Assembly: GCA_017304845.1 (NCBI GenBank)
Contig: JAFKLL010000012.1
Location: 62,001-126,000 of the forward strand
Reading direction: 5' to 3'
DNA: 64,000 nucleotides
Source: Solirubrobacterales bacterium
Lineage (GTDB): Bacteria > Actinomycetota > Thermoleophilia > Solirubrobacterales > 70-9
This document shows, one piece after another, positions 42,772-51,512 of the stretch (positions are counted from its first letter, which is position 1; the number at the start of each line of letters is the position of its first letter). The translations under genes were made by a program, and so were the position numbers. Under the pieces are notes generated by a model. That model was given only the letters and a program-made list of their open reading frames with translations. It made no database searches and was not told the origin of the DNA.

Positions 42772-44433
42772 TCATGCCTCCGCCGGAACCGGCTTGGCGG
42801 CCCCGGTCTCGATGTCGCTCCAGGCGTTCTCGCCGGCAGCCCTGCGGATCTCCTCGATGTCCGCCCGGACCAGGGACGAGCCCTTGTCCTTCAGCAGACG
42901 CGAGCTCTCCTGGGTGTAGCGGTACATCGCCTGGACGTCTTCGTCCTCGTGGTTCCACTTGACGTGCTGCTCGTCGAAGTTCCGCCACGGGCTCTCCAAG
43001 AGCGGCGAGTTGAACTCGCGCGCCGCCTGGTTCATCTCGTCCTGGGTCAGCTTGCCCTGGACGAACGTGTACGGGGTCGACTTCTCCGGCAGCCTCGAGC
43101 TGCCCTTCGAGTCCGACAGCCCGTTCGGGTTGACCCGGCGCGGGTAGTCGTGGCCGTCGAGGATGTGGGCCGGGATCAGGTTCGCGTTCCGGCCCGGAGG
43201 CGGGACGTCGCCCTGGCCGCCGCTCTTCCGCCACACCGAGTACGAGACGGGGTGGAGGTAGTAGTCGTTCTGGGCGGCGAGATGGCCGTCCATCGCGGCG
43301 AAGTGGCTGACGTACTCGTCGAGCGAGTACTCCTCGTTGTGGATCTCCCAGAACCGGGCGGATCGCTCGTCGATGTACTCCCACTCGCGCTGCTCGTAGA
43401 CCCCGGCCAGACGGGCGATGTCGGAGGCGCACTGGAAGTACGTGTAGATCCCCGCCTCGATCATCTGGTTCATGGTCATCTCGGAGAAGCGGCGGTACAG
43501 CTTCTTCGTCGCCTCCTTCATCTGCTCCGACATCTCGTTCAGCGTGTCGATCAGGTCCTGGCGAGAGTCCATGCCGACCGGGACGTAGCGGTCGGTCAGG
43601 AAATCCGAGGTGTAGAGGCCGACCCCGGTGATCCGCGGCTGGTAATTCTCGGGCTGGGTGTAGGCCGTGCCCCAGTCGGTGATCTCCATGGTCACCTCGT
43701 CGGTGAGGACGACCAGGGTGAGGTTGTTGTGGTCGACCGTGTCACCGACCCCGTCCATCCAGGAGAACCCGCACTCCGACATGTTCGTGAAGTCACGGGT
43801 GTGCATGAGCCGCTTGCCGCCGAGGCGGTAGGGGCCGGAGCACTGGAGCCCGACCCGGCTCTCGCAATGGATCAGGAAGTTGTACTGCGTGCCGAGCGCG
43901 GTGAACTTGGCCGCCGCGTCGCGCAGCTCCTGGTTCGCCTCGAAGGCGTCCGCCTCGAAGACCTGGAGGACCCGCTCGTCATGCTCCTGCGCGATGTCAT
44001 TCGAGTCGAGCACCCACTGGTGGGCGGCGTTGCGGTGGAAGGCCGCGTTGAACCGCTTGTGCCAGTCGACCATCGTCCAGAGGTCCTCGACGTTGTCTTC
44101 CGGCTTGAGCATCCCCGCCTTGAGCAGGTTGGTGCGGCCGTTGAGGTAGAAGTTCAGCGTTCCCCACGAGGTGACCTTGCCCATGTTCAGGCTCGAGTTC
44201 CGGGCCCGGTGGCCCATCTCCTCGGGCGACATGACCGCGGTCGCCTTCCGGATCAGATCGGGCATCCGGTAGTACTGGTCGTAGAAGATCATCTGCAGGT
44301 ACGGCATGATCGGGAACAGCTTCGATTCCTGGGCCGTCCGGGTCAGGCAGTTGTGGATCAGGACGTCGTCGGTCCGCTGCAGATACGTGTTGAGTTCGAG
44401 CAGCTGCTGCTCGTCGATGCTCCATTCGCTCAT
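42772..44433 (-). CDS. Uncharacterised 'family X' protein, paralogue 2
   Basis: The 553-residue protein aligns end to end with the protein at 12627, sharing by eye about half its residues. Blocks include HNCLTRTAQESKLFP (27-41), HCESR plus SGPYRL, VGLYTSDFLTDRYVPVGM, TDWGTAYTQPE, EEYSLDEY and RYTQESSRLL. It has no signal peptide or membrane helix. It starts three bases after a gene for a free phosphohistidine swivel domain, while paralogue 1 overlaps a gene containing the same kind of domain. This repeated pairing is the main clue. A catalytic or acceptor-binding subunit of a histidine-phosphate transfer enzyme is proposed. Confidence 0.78.
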   Translation of the reverse strand: MSEWSIDEQQLLELNTYLQRTDDVLIHNCLTRTAQESKLFPIMPYLQMIFYDQYYRMPDLIRKATAVMSPEEMGHRARNSSLNMGKVTSWGTLNFYLNGRTNLLKAGMLKPEDNVEDLWTMVDWHKRFNAAFHRNAAHQWVLDSNDIAQEHDERVLQVFEADAFEANQELRDAAAKFTALGTQYNFLIHCESRVGLQCSGPYRLGGKRLMHTRDFTNMSECGFSWMDGVGDTVDHNNLTLVVLTDEVTMEITDWGTAYTQPENYQPRITGVGLYTSDFLTDRYVPVGMDSRQDLIDTLNEMSEQMKEATKKLYRRFSEMTMNQMIEAGIYTYFQCASDIARLAGVYEQREWEYIDERSARFWEIHNEEYSLDEYVSHFAAMDGHLAAQNDYYLHPVSYSVWRKSGGQGDVPPPGRNANLIPAHILDGHDYPRRVNPNGLSDSKGSSRLPEKSTPYTFVQGKLTQDEMNQAAREFNSPLLESPWRNFDEQHVKWNHEDEDVQAMYRYTQESSRLLKDKGSSLVRADIEEIRRAAGENAWSDIETGAAKPVPAEA

Positions 44434-44436
44434 CGC

Positions 44437-45156
44437 TCAGCCCTCGGGAATGATCTGGGCGCGCTCGTTGAGGTCCTCACCGAAGTAGGCCTCCACGTTC
44501 TGCGCGACCGTCGAGTACTTGACCGTGACCTTCTCGCCGTCGACGAGGTGACGGGCGAGCCGCACGTTCATCAGGGTCGGCACGCCGAACTCGCGGGCGA
44601 TGATCGCCAGGTGCGAGCGGACCGTGCCGGCCAGGCAGATCACTGCTTCGAAGTCGGGGAGGATCGGGGCGGTCATGGTGCCGCCGGCGTCGTCGATCAC
44701 GCCGATCACGCCCTCCGGGACGCCCTCGGTGATCAGCCGGTCGACCTCGGAGACCTCGCGGACGATCATGATCTCGCCGGTCACGTCCTCGGCCTGGAAG
44801 GCGTTGTCGCCGTCACCGACCACGCCCTCCGGGAAGTCGTCGGGGGAGAGGATCGTCGCCTCCTCGGAGCGTGAGACGTAGAGGTCAGGGTGCTCGATCA
44901 CCGCGATCTCGCAGCCGGCGTAGAAGGGGCGCCCTTCCTCTTCCTTGAAGCGCTTGAAGATGTCCTGGGCGAGCTCGTCGCCGTCGGCCTTGCTGAACAA
45001 CTCGTCCCAGCGATCGGAGACGACGTCGGACCACTTCGCGTCACCGAGCTTCTCGGCGTTGGCGACCACGCGGTCGAAAACCTCTTCGCGGGTCATGCGG
45101 GCCAACGCGGTCCCCTCGGGAAGGGTCCACTTGGGGTTGGCTGTGGGGTGCTTCAC
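44437..45156 (-). CDS. Free-standing PEP-utiliser mobile (phosphohistidine) domain protein
   Basis: The 239-residue protein has about 110 helical residues, then a swivel domain with the catalytic-type His182 in GTVRSHLAIIAREFGVPTL, preceded by GVIDDAGGTMTAP. This matches the phosphohistidine domain of PEP synthase, PPDK and phenylphosphate synthase, but there is no ATP-grasp domain and no PEP barrel. It must therefore receive phosphate from elsewhere, possibly from the ATP-grasp protein at 10756. The GTG start follows GAGGAGAGCAGCAA. It is the first gene of the operon with family X. Confidence 0.83.
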   Translation of the reverse strand: MKHPTANPKWTLPEGTALARMTREEVFDRVVANAEKLGDAKWSDVVSDRWDELFSKADGDELAQDIFKRFKEEEGRPFYAGCEIAVIEHPDLYVSRSEEATILSPDDFPEGVVGDGDNAFQAEDVTGEIMIVREVSEVDRLITEGVPEGVIGVIDDAGGTMTAPILPDFEAVICLAGTVRSHLAIIAREFGVPTLMNVRLARHLVDGEKVTVKYSTVAQNVEAYFGEDLNERAQIIPEG

Positions 45157-45240
45157 TTGCTGCTCTCCTCTCTTCTCCGACGAACCTGCGACGCGGGGAG
45201 TCCGGCACAGGGGCGCTGATCAGAGAGTGTCAGCTTCGAC

Positions 45241-45265
45241 AAAACCGGCCGTTAAGAAATGGCCG
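45241..45265 (-). terminator. Weak intrinsic terminator after the acyl-CoA ligase gene
   Basis: Read on the minus strand, CGGCC and GGCCG (45265-45246) form a five-pair stem with a ten-base loop, followed by GGTTTT. It would separate ligase transcription from the family X operon, though only weakly. Confidence 0.4.
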
Positions 45266-45273
45266 TGGGTTGG

Positions 45274-45287
45274 CGGTTCTTACAAGG
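45274..45287. promoter_or_regulatory. Shared element upstream of the family X operon
   Basis: CGGTTCTTACAAGG is a 12-of-14 match to GGGTTCCTACAAGG at 48921-48934, upstream of the PucR-type regulator gene. It lies about 118 bases before the GTG at 45156 and overlaps the ligase stop. It may be the regulator's binding site, or chance. Confidence 0.3.
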
Positions 45288-46848
45288 CTGCGGCGGCCCG
45301 GTGCCGCTCCGCGGCCCAGGGGCGGATGTCGCGCTTGAGGAGCTTGCCGGAGGGGTTTCGGGGCAGGGGCTCGGTGCGGACGTAGATCGCGCGGGGGCAC
45401 TTGAAGGTGGCGAGGTGGGTGCGGCAGAGGGTGTCGATCTCTCCGGTGTCGACCGCTTCGACCTGTTCGGCGACGATCACCGCGACCGCGGCCTCGCCCC
45501 ACTTCTCGTCCTCGACCCCGACCACGGCGACCTCGCGGACCGACTCGACCCGGTGGATCACGTCCTCGATCTCCCGCGGGTAGATGTTGAGGCCGCCGGA
45601 GATGATCATGTCCTTCTTGCGGCCGGTCACGGTCAGGTAGCCGTCCTCGTCGATGATGCCGAGATCCCCGGTGTGGAGCCAGCCGTCGCGGAGGGTCTCC
45701 TCGTTCGCGTCGGGCCGGTTCAGGTAGCCCTTCATCGTGGCCGGGCTGCGCAGGATGATCTCGCCCTCGCCGTGCTCGACGATCTCGCCCTCCATGGTGC
45801 GGATCGCCATCGTGGTGATGGTCAGGGGCCGGCCGGCCTTGCCGACGTGGGTGATCCCCTCCTCCGGCCGCAGCATCGTCGCCATGGTCGGGAACTCGGA
45901 CAGGCCGTAGCCCTGGAGCACGCCGCAATCCGGCAGCTCCTTCTGCAGGGTCTCGATGATCGCCTTCGGCACCGGCTCGGACCCGGTCACGATCCAGCGG
46001 ACCTTCGAGGCGCGCATCTGCTCCAGCAGCTCGGGGGAGATCGAGAGCTGCTTCAGCAGGGTCGGCACCAGGAAGGTGTGGGTCACGTCCTGCTCGACCG
46101 CGGTCTTCACGATGTTGTCGACCCCGGTCTCGCCGGTCGGCATCAGGACCGAGCGGCCGCCGATCATGATCAGGGCGAGGACCACGTCGTGGAAGCCCGC
46201 CGCCCAGGAGAGCGACGGCACGCAGAGGTAGACGTCCCGGTCGGTCAGGTTGAAATCGCCGATCTGGGTGAACGAGTTCCAGAGCACGCCGTCATGGGTG
46301 TGGACCGCCGCCTTCGGCAGCCCGGTGGTGCCGGACGTGTAGTAGTGGATGAAGGTGTCGGTCGGGGCGGGTCCGGGGTCGGGCAGGACCGGCTCGATGC
46401 CGGCCGAGGCGTCTTCCAGGGCGACGGCGTTGCAGCCCTCGGGGACCGTGACCTCGCCGACCGTCATCACCTTCGGCGGCATCTGGTCCAGCTCGGACAG
46501 GGCCCGTTCGGCGGCATGGTCGGCGATCAGCAGCGAGACGTCGCTGTCGTCCACCACATGCCGCACCTCCGGCCCGCGCAGCAGTACGTTGACCGGCACG
46601 CAGATCGCGCCGAGCGCGGCCAGGCCGAAGAAGACCTCGGGCCACTCGTGCCGGTTGCTCATCAGCACCGCGACCCGGGTGCCGTGTCCGACCCCCTCGG
46701 CGGCGAGCGCGCCGGCGGTGATCAGGGAACGGTCATGGAGCTCACGGTAGGTCCTCGCCTCGCCCTTGTAGACGAGTGCCGCCTCGTCCCGCTGGGGCGA
46801 GTGGACACGACGGGTTAGGAGATCGAAGACGGTGTAGTTGAGGTCCAT
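45280..46848 (-). CDS. AMP-forming acyl-CoA ligase
   Basis: The 522-residue enzyme has the adenylate-forming signature YYTSGTTGLPKAAVHTHDG, the GYGLSE motif, the hinge region GRKKDMIISGGLNIYP and the C-terminal lysine in NPSGKLLKRD. It activates a carboxylic acid as acyl-AMP and then acyl-CoA. Its position between the PucR-type regulator and the family X operon suggests it activates the acid at the end of that pathway; the substrate is unknown. A hairpin at 45241-45265 follows. Confidence 0.9.
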   Translation of the reverse strand: MDLNYTVFDLLTRRVHSPQRDEAALVYKGEARTYRELHDRSLITAGALAAEGVGHGTRVAVLMSNRHEWPEVFFGLAALGAICVPVNVLLRGPEVRHVVDDSDVSLLIADHAAERALSELDQMPPKVMTVGEVTVPEGCNAVALEDASAGIEPVLPDPGPAPTDTFIHYYTSGTTGLPKAAVHTHDGVLWNSFTQIGDFNLTDRDVYLCVPSLSWAAGFHDVVLALIMIGGRSVLMPTGETGVDNIVKTAVEQDVTHTFLVPTLLKQLSISPELLEQMRASKVRWIVTGSEPVPKAIIETLQKELPDCGVLQGYGLSEFPTMATMLRPEEGITHVGKAGRPLTITTMAIRTMEGEIVEHGEGEIILRSPATMKGYLNRPDANEETLRDGWLHTGDLGIIDEDGYLTVTGRKKDMIISGGLNIYPREIEDVIHRVESVREVAVVGVEDEKWGEAAVAVIVAEQVEAVDTGEIDTLCRTHLATFKCPRAIYVRTEPLPRNPSGKLLKRDIRPWAAERHRAAAAL

Positions 46849-46905
46849 GCGGTGATCATGGACCGCCTCCGGGGGATCGTCCGGACGCGGCCCCGCTCGC
46901 TTTGT

Positions 46906-48819
46906 CTAAGCCTCCAGCGTGACCGGCTCCGCCGCCTCGTCCGGGACTTCCTCGGCGGAGGGCATGCGTCCCTGGAGCCGGAGCACCAGCAAGGCCATCT
47001 GACCGGAGAGCTGATCGTCCGAGTTCGAGGCGAGGTCGAGCCCGGTGATCTCCTCGATCCGACCGAGCCGGTAGCGGATCGTGTTCTCGTGGACGTCGAG
47101 GCTGGCGGCCGACTGGCGGATGCTGCGCGCATGCTCGTAGAAGGCGCTCATCGTGGCCAGCAGGGTGACCATGGCCGGGTCCGAGGCGTCGACCAGCGGG
47201 CCGAGCGTGTCGTCGGCGAAGCGCCTGGTCTCCTCGCCGTCGGGGGCGGCCAGGAGCAGACGGCCGGCGCCGAGGTCGTCGGCGGCCAGCACCGGGGAGT
47301 CGCCCGAGGACAGCTCGGTCGCGCACTTGAAGACCTGCCGGGCCTGCTCGTAGGCGCCGCCGAAGGATTCGACCCCACGGCAGACCGTCGAGATCGAGAT
47401 CGTGACCCCGCCGGAACCGGACTCGTCCGCGGCCCGCGTGAGCCGGTCCTTGGCGGAGGCGACCATCTGCCGGGTCGCGGCGTCGCCGGGAACCTCGACC
47501 ACCGCTGCGACCCCGTCCTTGACGCTCGAGACGCAGGACTGGAGGCTGGGGTCCATGTCGCGCAGGGCGAGGGCGAGGCGCCGGGCCGAAGGGGGACGGC
47601 GGCGGCCGGTCGAGCCACGGGTGATCAGCGCGACCACATGTGGCCGGTCGAAGTCCATGCCGTGGAAGTGGGCCCGCTTGGTCAGCGAGGCCCCGCTGTC
47701 GGTGCCGAAGATCAGGTCGCGGGCGAGGGCGCCGCGGGAGTGGACCTCGGCGTCGGCGGCCCGCTGCTCGGCGGTCAGCTCGAGCGCGATGATCGTCGAG
47801 GCGCGCCGGGCGACGATCGTGTCCATCTGGTTGAACTGGCTGGTCTGCGCGGTGATCACCACGTAGCCCCAGTTGTCGTCGTGGAGGGTGATCGGGATGA
47901 CCATGAAGCGGTGGGGGAGGCCGGCCGAGGTGAGCGGCCCGATCACGCTGGGCTGCTTCGCTTCCAGGCCGGAGATCGCCTTCGCGACCTCGGGCCGGCG
48001 CCGGCGGTCCTCGTCGAAGACCTGGGCCGGGGTTCCTTCGCCCTCCGGGGTCTCCATCGCGAGCCGGTTGTACTTGTTGTCGTAGATCGCGCAGGGCTTG
48101 CTGGTCAGGCTGGCGACCGTCGAGGCGATCTCGCCCAGGCCGGCGCCGTCGAGCACCAGGTTGGTCAGTCGATCCTCGATCGCGGAGCTCCGCCTGAGCA
48201 GCTTGTTCTGCCGGGCCACCGTCTTGAAGCTGGAGGCGAGCCGGGCGGTGCGCTGGCTCTGGGCGACCGCGATCGCCGCCAGGTTGGCGAAGGTCGCCGC
48301 CATCTCCTGCTCGGAGTCCGTGTAGTCGTGATGCTCGTCCGCGTTGTCGAGGAAGAGCAGGCCGATCACGTCGTGGTTGTGGACCATCGGCACGCCCAGC
48401 ATCGACTTGACGTCCCACTCGCGCATCGTGGAACGGACCGGGCGCGGATCCGACTTCGCGTTGCGGATCAGCACCGGCTCCTTGCGGGCCAGGATCTCGC
48501 GGGTGAAGCCATCGGACTCCACGCCGGCGGTGAGCCGCTTGATCGCGGCGTCGACCTTGCGGCCGGTCTCGGCGACCTGCCCGTGGAACAGGTCGGTCTC
48601 GGGATCCTTCAGGTAGACCGAGCAGCGCCGGATCGAAAGCAGCGAGCAGATCTTCGCCGCGATCAGGTGCAGCAGGTCGTCGGGATCGGTTTCGTCGCTG
48701 ATCGCCCCGGCCACCTGCCGGAACGCCTCGAGAACTTCGCGGTAGTCGGTCGCTCCGTCGCCGCCGCCTTGGAAAGCCGCCCCGTCTGCCGCCGGAGCCT
48801 GCTCTAGCAGTTCAGCCAT
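46906..48819 (-). CDS. PucR/CdaR family transcriptional regulator with GAF domain
   Basis: The 637-residue protein has an N-terminal GAF sensor (about 45-190, DLLHLIAAKICSLLSIRRCS through MLGVPMVHNHDVIGLLFLDN). A central region (about 200-540) resembles the CdaR GGDEF-like domain. A PucR-type helix-turn-helix follows near the C-terminus (ARSIRQSAASLDVHENTIRYRLGRIEEITG). Such regulators sense small aromatic or organic acids and activate nearby catabolic genes. It is upstream of the ligase and the family X operon on the same strand, so those are its likely targets. Confidence 0.88.
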   Translation of the reverse strand: MAELLEQAPAADGAAFQGGGDGATDYREVLEAFRQVAGAISDETDPDDLLHLIAAKICSLLSIRRCSVYLKDPETDLFHGQVAETGRKVDAAIKRLTAGVESDGFTREILARKEPVLIRNAKSDPRPVRSTMREWDVKSMLGVPMVHNHDVIGLLFLDNADEHHDYTDSEQEMAATFANLAAIAVAQSQRTARLASSFKTVARQNKLLRRSSAIEDRLTNLVLDGAGLGEIASTVASLTSKPCAIYDNKYNRLAMETPEGEGTPAQVFDEDRRRRPEVAKAISGLEAKQPSVIGPLTSAGLPHRFMVIPITLHDDNWGYVVITAQTSQFNQMDTIVARRASTIIALELTAEQRAADAEVHSRGALARDLIFGTDSGASLTKRAHFHGMDFDRPHVVALITRGSTGRRRPPSARRLALALRDMDPSLQSCVSSVKDGVAAVVEVPGDAATRQMVASAKDRLTRAADESGSGGVTISISTVCRGVESFGGAYEQARQVFKCATELSSGDSPVLAADDLGAGRLLLAAPDGEETRRFADDTLGPLVDASDPAMVTLLATMSAFYEHARSIRQSAASLDVHENTIRYRLGRIEEITGLDLASNSDDQLSGQMALLVLRLQGRMPSAEEVPDEAAEPVTLEA

Positions 48820-48876
48820 GCGTGAGTACCCTCTTCTCCTCGTCCCGGCACCACGCCGGGAACAAGACGAAGGTTA

Positions 48877-48888
48877 GTCGGTACCGAC
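48877..48888. promoter_or_regulatory. Palindrome upstream of the PucR-type regulator
   Basis: GTCGGTACCGAC is a perfect 12-base palindrome about 60 bases before the regulator's start codon, in the gap behind the enoyl-CoA hydratase gene. An operator is possible. Confidence 0.35.
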
Positions 48889-48920
48889 AAACACTCCGTA
48901 CGCGAACGGGCCTCTTTTGT

Positions 48921-48934
48921 GGGTTCCTACAAGG
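48921..48934. promoter_or_regulatory. Shared element upstream of the PucR-type regulator
   Basis: GGGTTCCTACAAGG lies about 100 bases upstream of the regulator start and matches 12 of 14 bases with the element at 45274-45287. Both lie just behind the stop of a minus-strand gene. Confidence 0.3.
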
Positions 48935-48937
48935 GGC

Positions 48938-49744
48938 TCAGCGGTACCGGAACCGGGCCGCCCGCTTCTCCTTGAAGGCCGCGACCGCCTCGGACATGTC
49001 CTCGGTCCGGGTGGCGAGCACCTGGGTGCGGTTCTCCATCTCCACCGCCGCTTCGATCGAGGGCGCGTCGACCGAGAGGGCGAGCACCTCCTTCGTCATC
49101 CGCACCCCGAACGGCGAGTTGCGGGTGATGTCGGCGCCGAACTCGAGCGCGGCCTCCACGACGTCGCCCTCCACCCGGCTGACCAGCCCGATCCGCTGGG
49201 CCTGCTCGGCGTCGACCAGATTGCCGGTCAGCATGATCTCGGAGGCGGCGCCGTGGCCGACGATGCGCGGCAGCATGTAGGAGACGCCGACGTCGCAGGC
49301 CGAGATCCCGATCCGCACGAAGGCGGCGCTGAACTTCGCCTCGGGTGAGCAGATGCGGATGTCGGCGGCCAGCGCCAGCGCGAAGCCGGCGCCGGTCGCG
49401 GGCCCGTTCACGGCGGCGATCACCGGGATCGGCAGCTTGCGCAGCTTGACCGCGAGGTTCGCGACCAGCTCCTGGCGTTCGAGCACGGTGAGGATTCCGT
49501 CGTCCCCGCCGAGCGGGTCGCCGCGCATGATGTCGAGGCCGCTGCAGAACCCGCGGCCGGCCCCGGTCAGGACCAGCAGCCGGATCGAGTCGTCGGCCCG
49601 GACCTCGTCCAGCGCCGCATGCAGCTCATGCATCAGCTCCCAGGTGAGAGCGTTGAGGCGCTCGGGCCGGTTCAGGGTGAGGATCGCGACCTCGCCCTTC
49701 CGTTCGAGGCTGTACTGATCCTTGACCGACTCGGATTCGCTCAT
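48938..49744 (-). CDS. Enoyl-CoA hydratase/isomerase
   Basis: The 268-residue crotonase begins EVAILTLNRPERLNALTWEL and has the oxyanion strands RGFCSGLDIMRGD and NGPATGAGFALALAADIRI. The usual catalytic glutamate in the ISACDVGVSYMLPR region is not evident (aspartate or cysteine sit there), so isomerase or other acyl-CoA chemistry is as likely as hydration. ATG 49744 is chosen over longer frames because family similarity begins there. It is divergent from the 3-hydroxyacyl-CoA dehydrogenase operon and part of the same beta-oxidation block. Confidence 0.87.
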   Translation of the reverse strand: MSESESVKDQYSLERKGEVAILTLNRPERLNALTWELMHELHAALDEVRADDSIRLLVLTGAGRGFCSGLDIMRGDPLGGDDGILTVLERQELVANLAVKLRKLPIPVIAAVNGPATGAGFALALAADIRICSPEAKFSAAFVRIGISACDVGVSYMLPRIVGHGAASEIMLTGNLVDAEQAQRIGLVSRVEGDVVEAALEFGADITRNSPFGVRMTKEVLALSVDAPSIEAAVEMENRTQVLATRTEDMSEAVAAFKEKRAARFRYR

Positions 49745-49868
49745 GAGGCGAGGGTAGGGCGGGATTCCCCCCGTTGTTCGGGATTCGGTTCCCCTGGTTG
49801 TGGGGTTCACCATCGGTTCGCCTTCGCCGAGCTTGGCTCGCACCCCCGGTCTGCGGGAGGGTGGAGGC

Positions 49869-50741
49869 ATGAGCGAACAGATTGCGAATGTCGCCGTGGT
49901 CGGCGGTGGATTCATGGGTTCAGGGATTGCCGAGTCGACCGCGACCTCCGGCCTGCCGGTCACCGTCTACGAGGCCGACCCGGAACGGCGCCCCGGCGTA
50001 ACCGACCGGATCGGCAAGTCGCTGGCCCGGGCGGTCAAGGGCGGCAAGATGGAACAGGACGCGGCCGACCGCGCACTCGGGCTGATCACGATCGCCGAGG
50101 ACCTGGGCGAGATCGCCGACGCGGACCTGGTGATCGAGGTCGTGCCGGAGGATCTGGACCTCAAGCTGGACGTGATGGGCAGGATCGAGAAGATCGTCTC
50201 GGCGGAGACGATCATCGCCTCGAACACCTCCTCGATCCCGATCGCCGAGCTGGCCGGCTCGCTCGACCATCCCGAGCGGGTCTGCGGGCTCCACTTCTTC
50301 GCCCCGGTGCCGGTCATGAAGCTGGTCGAGGTGGTGGTCGCGCTCGACTCCTCCGAAGAGACGATCACACGGGCCCGGGATTTCTCCGAGCGGATCGGCA
50401 AACGCCCGATCGAGACCAAGGACCGTTCCGGCTTCGTGGTCAACATGCTGCTGGTGCCCTACCTGATGGCCGGGGTGCGGATGTACGAGGAGGAGTTCGC
50501 CACGCCGGAGGACATCGACGAGGGCATGCGGCTCGGCTGCGGCCACCCGATGGGCCCGCTCGAGCTCTGCGACTTCATCGGGCTCGACGTGCTCTACAAC
50601 GTCTGCGACTCGCTCTACGAGGAGTTCAAGCGGGACGAGTACGCGCCGCCGCCGATCCTCAAGCGGATGGTCGCCTCCGGCCGCTACGGGCGGAAGACCG
50701 GCCGCGGCTTCTACGAGTACGAGAACGGGGCGAAGGCGTGA
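49869..50741 (+). CDS. 3-hydroxyacyl-CoA dehydrogenase (PaaH/FadB2-like)
   Basis: The 290-residue enzyme has the NAD motif VAVVGGGFMGSGIAE, IASNTSSIPI, the catalytic histidine in GLHFFAPVPVMKLVEVV and the end GRKTGRGFYEYE. It oxidises 3-hydroxyacyl-CoA to 3-ketoacyl-CoA in beta-oxidation. ATG 49869 follows GGGTGGAGG. Its stop overlaps the SDR start (GTGA). Confidence 0.93.
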   Translation: MSEQIANVAVVGGGFMGSGIAESTATSGLPVTVYEADPERRPGVTDRIGKSLARAVKGGKMEQDAADRALGLITIAEDLGEIADADLVIEVVPEDLDLKLDVMGRIEKIVSAETIIASNTSSIPIAELAGSLDHPERVCGLHFFAPVPVMKLVEVVVALDSSEETITRARDFSERIGKRPIETKDRSGFVVNMLLVPYLMAGVRMYEEEFATPEDIDEGMRLGCGHPMGPLELCDFIGLDVLYNVCDSLYEEFKRDEYAPPPILKRMVASGRYGRKTGRGFYEYENGAKA

Positions 50742-51484
50742 GAGTCGACGGCGCGGTCGCGCTGATCGGCGGCGGGGCCTCCGGCCTCGGCCGCGCCACC
50801 GCCGAGCTGCTCCGTGAGCGCGGGGCGGAGGTGGTGATCCTCGACCTGCCGGCCGCCGAGGAGAAGGCTGAGGGCTTCGCCTTCGCCGGCGCCGACGTCC
50901 GGGATCCGGATCAGGTCGGTGCCGCGGTCGAGCTGGCCAAGTCCCTGGGCGAGCTGCGGATCTGCGTGAACTGCGCCGGGATCGGCGATCCGCAGCGGGT
51001 GGTCCGCAAGGGCGAGCCGCATGATCTGGAGCGTTTCCGCCGCGTGGTGGAAGTGAACCTGATCGGCACCTTCAACCTGATGCGTCTCGCCGCGGCGGCG
51101 ATGGTCGCGAACGAGCCGCTGGACGAGGGCGGCCGTGGGGTGATCGTCAACACCGCCTCGGTCGCGGCCTTCGACGGCCAAGTCGGGCAGGCCTCCTACG
51201 CGGCCTCGAAGGGAGGGATCGTCGGTCTCACCCTGCCGGCCGCCCGCGATCTCTCCGACAGCCTGATCCGGGTGGCGACGATCGCGCCCGGCATCTTCGA
51301 CACCCCGCTGTTGGGCGAGCTGCCCCAGACGGTGCGGGATTCGCTCGGGGCGATGGTCCCTCACCCGTCCCGGCTCGGCCGTCCCGAGGAGTTTGCCGCG
51401 ATGGCCTTGGCGATCGTCGAGAACGAGTACCTGAACGGCGAGGTGATCCGCCTCGACGGCGCGATCCGCATGGCGCCCCGCTGA
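50738..51484 (+). CDS. SDR, type II 3-hydroxyacyl-CoA dehydrogenase-like (HSD17B10-like)
   Basis: The 248-residue SDR has ALIGGGASGLGRATAELL, the NCAGIGDPQRVV segment, the active-site YAASK and the end NGEVIRLDGAIRM. The GGASGLG form and the VNTASVAAFDGQVGQ stretch are typical of HSD17B10-like enzymes that oxidise 3-hydroxyacyl-CoA. GTG 50738 is chosen by the overlap with the previous gene. It stands between a 3-hydroxyacyl-CoA dehydrogenase and a thiolase. Confidence 0.9.
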   Translation: MRVDGAVALIGGGASGLGRATAELLRERGAEVVILDLPAAEEKAEGFAFAGADVRDPDQVGAAVELAKSLGELRICVNCAGIGDPQRVVRKGEPHDLERFRRVVEVNLIGTFNLMRLAAAAMVANEPLDEGGRGVIVNTASVAAFDGQVGQASYAASKGGIVGLTLPAARDLSDSLIRVATIAPGIFDTPLLGELPQTVRDSLGAMVPHPSRLGRPEEFAAMALAIVENEYLNGEVIRLDGAIRMAPR

Positions 51485-51512
51485 TCCCTTCGACCCGAAC
51501 CGAGAGGAAACC

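Noticed and set aside
42712-44874. A 720-codon plus-strand frame opposite family X paralogue 2
   Set aside because: It is an antisense shadow. The minus-strand frame aligns along its full length with an independent paralogue at 12627.
45241-45265. The hairpin as proof that the ligase and family X operons are separate transcripts
   Set aside because: The stem is only five pairs and the T-run four bases; read-through is likely, so only a weak terminator is claimed.
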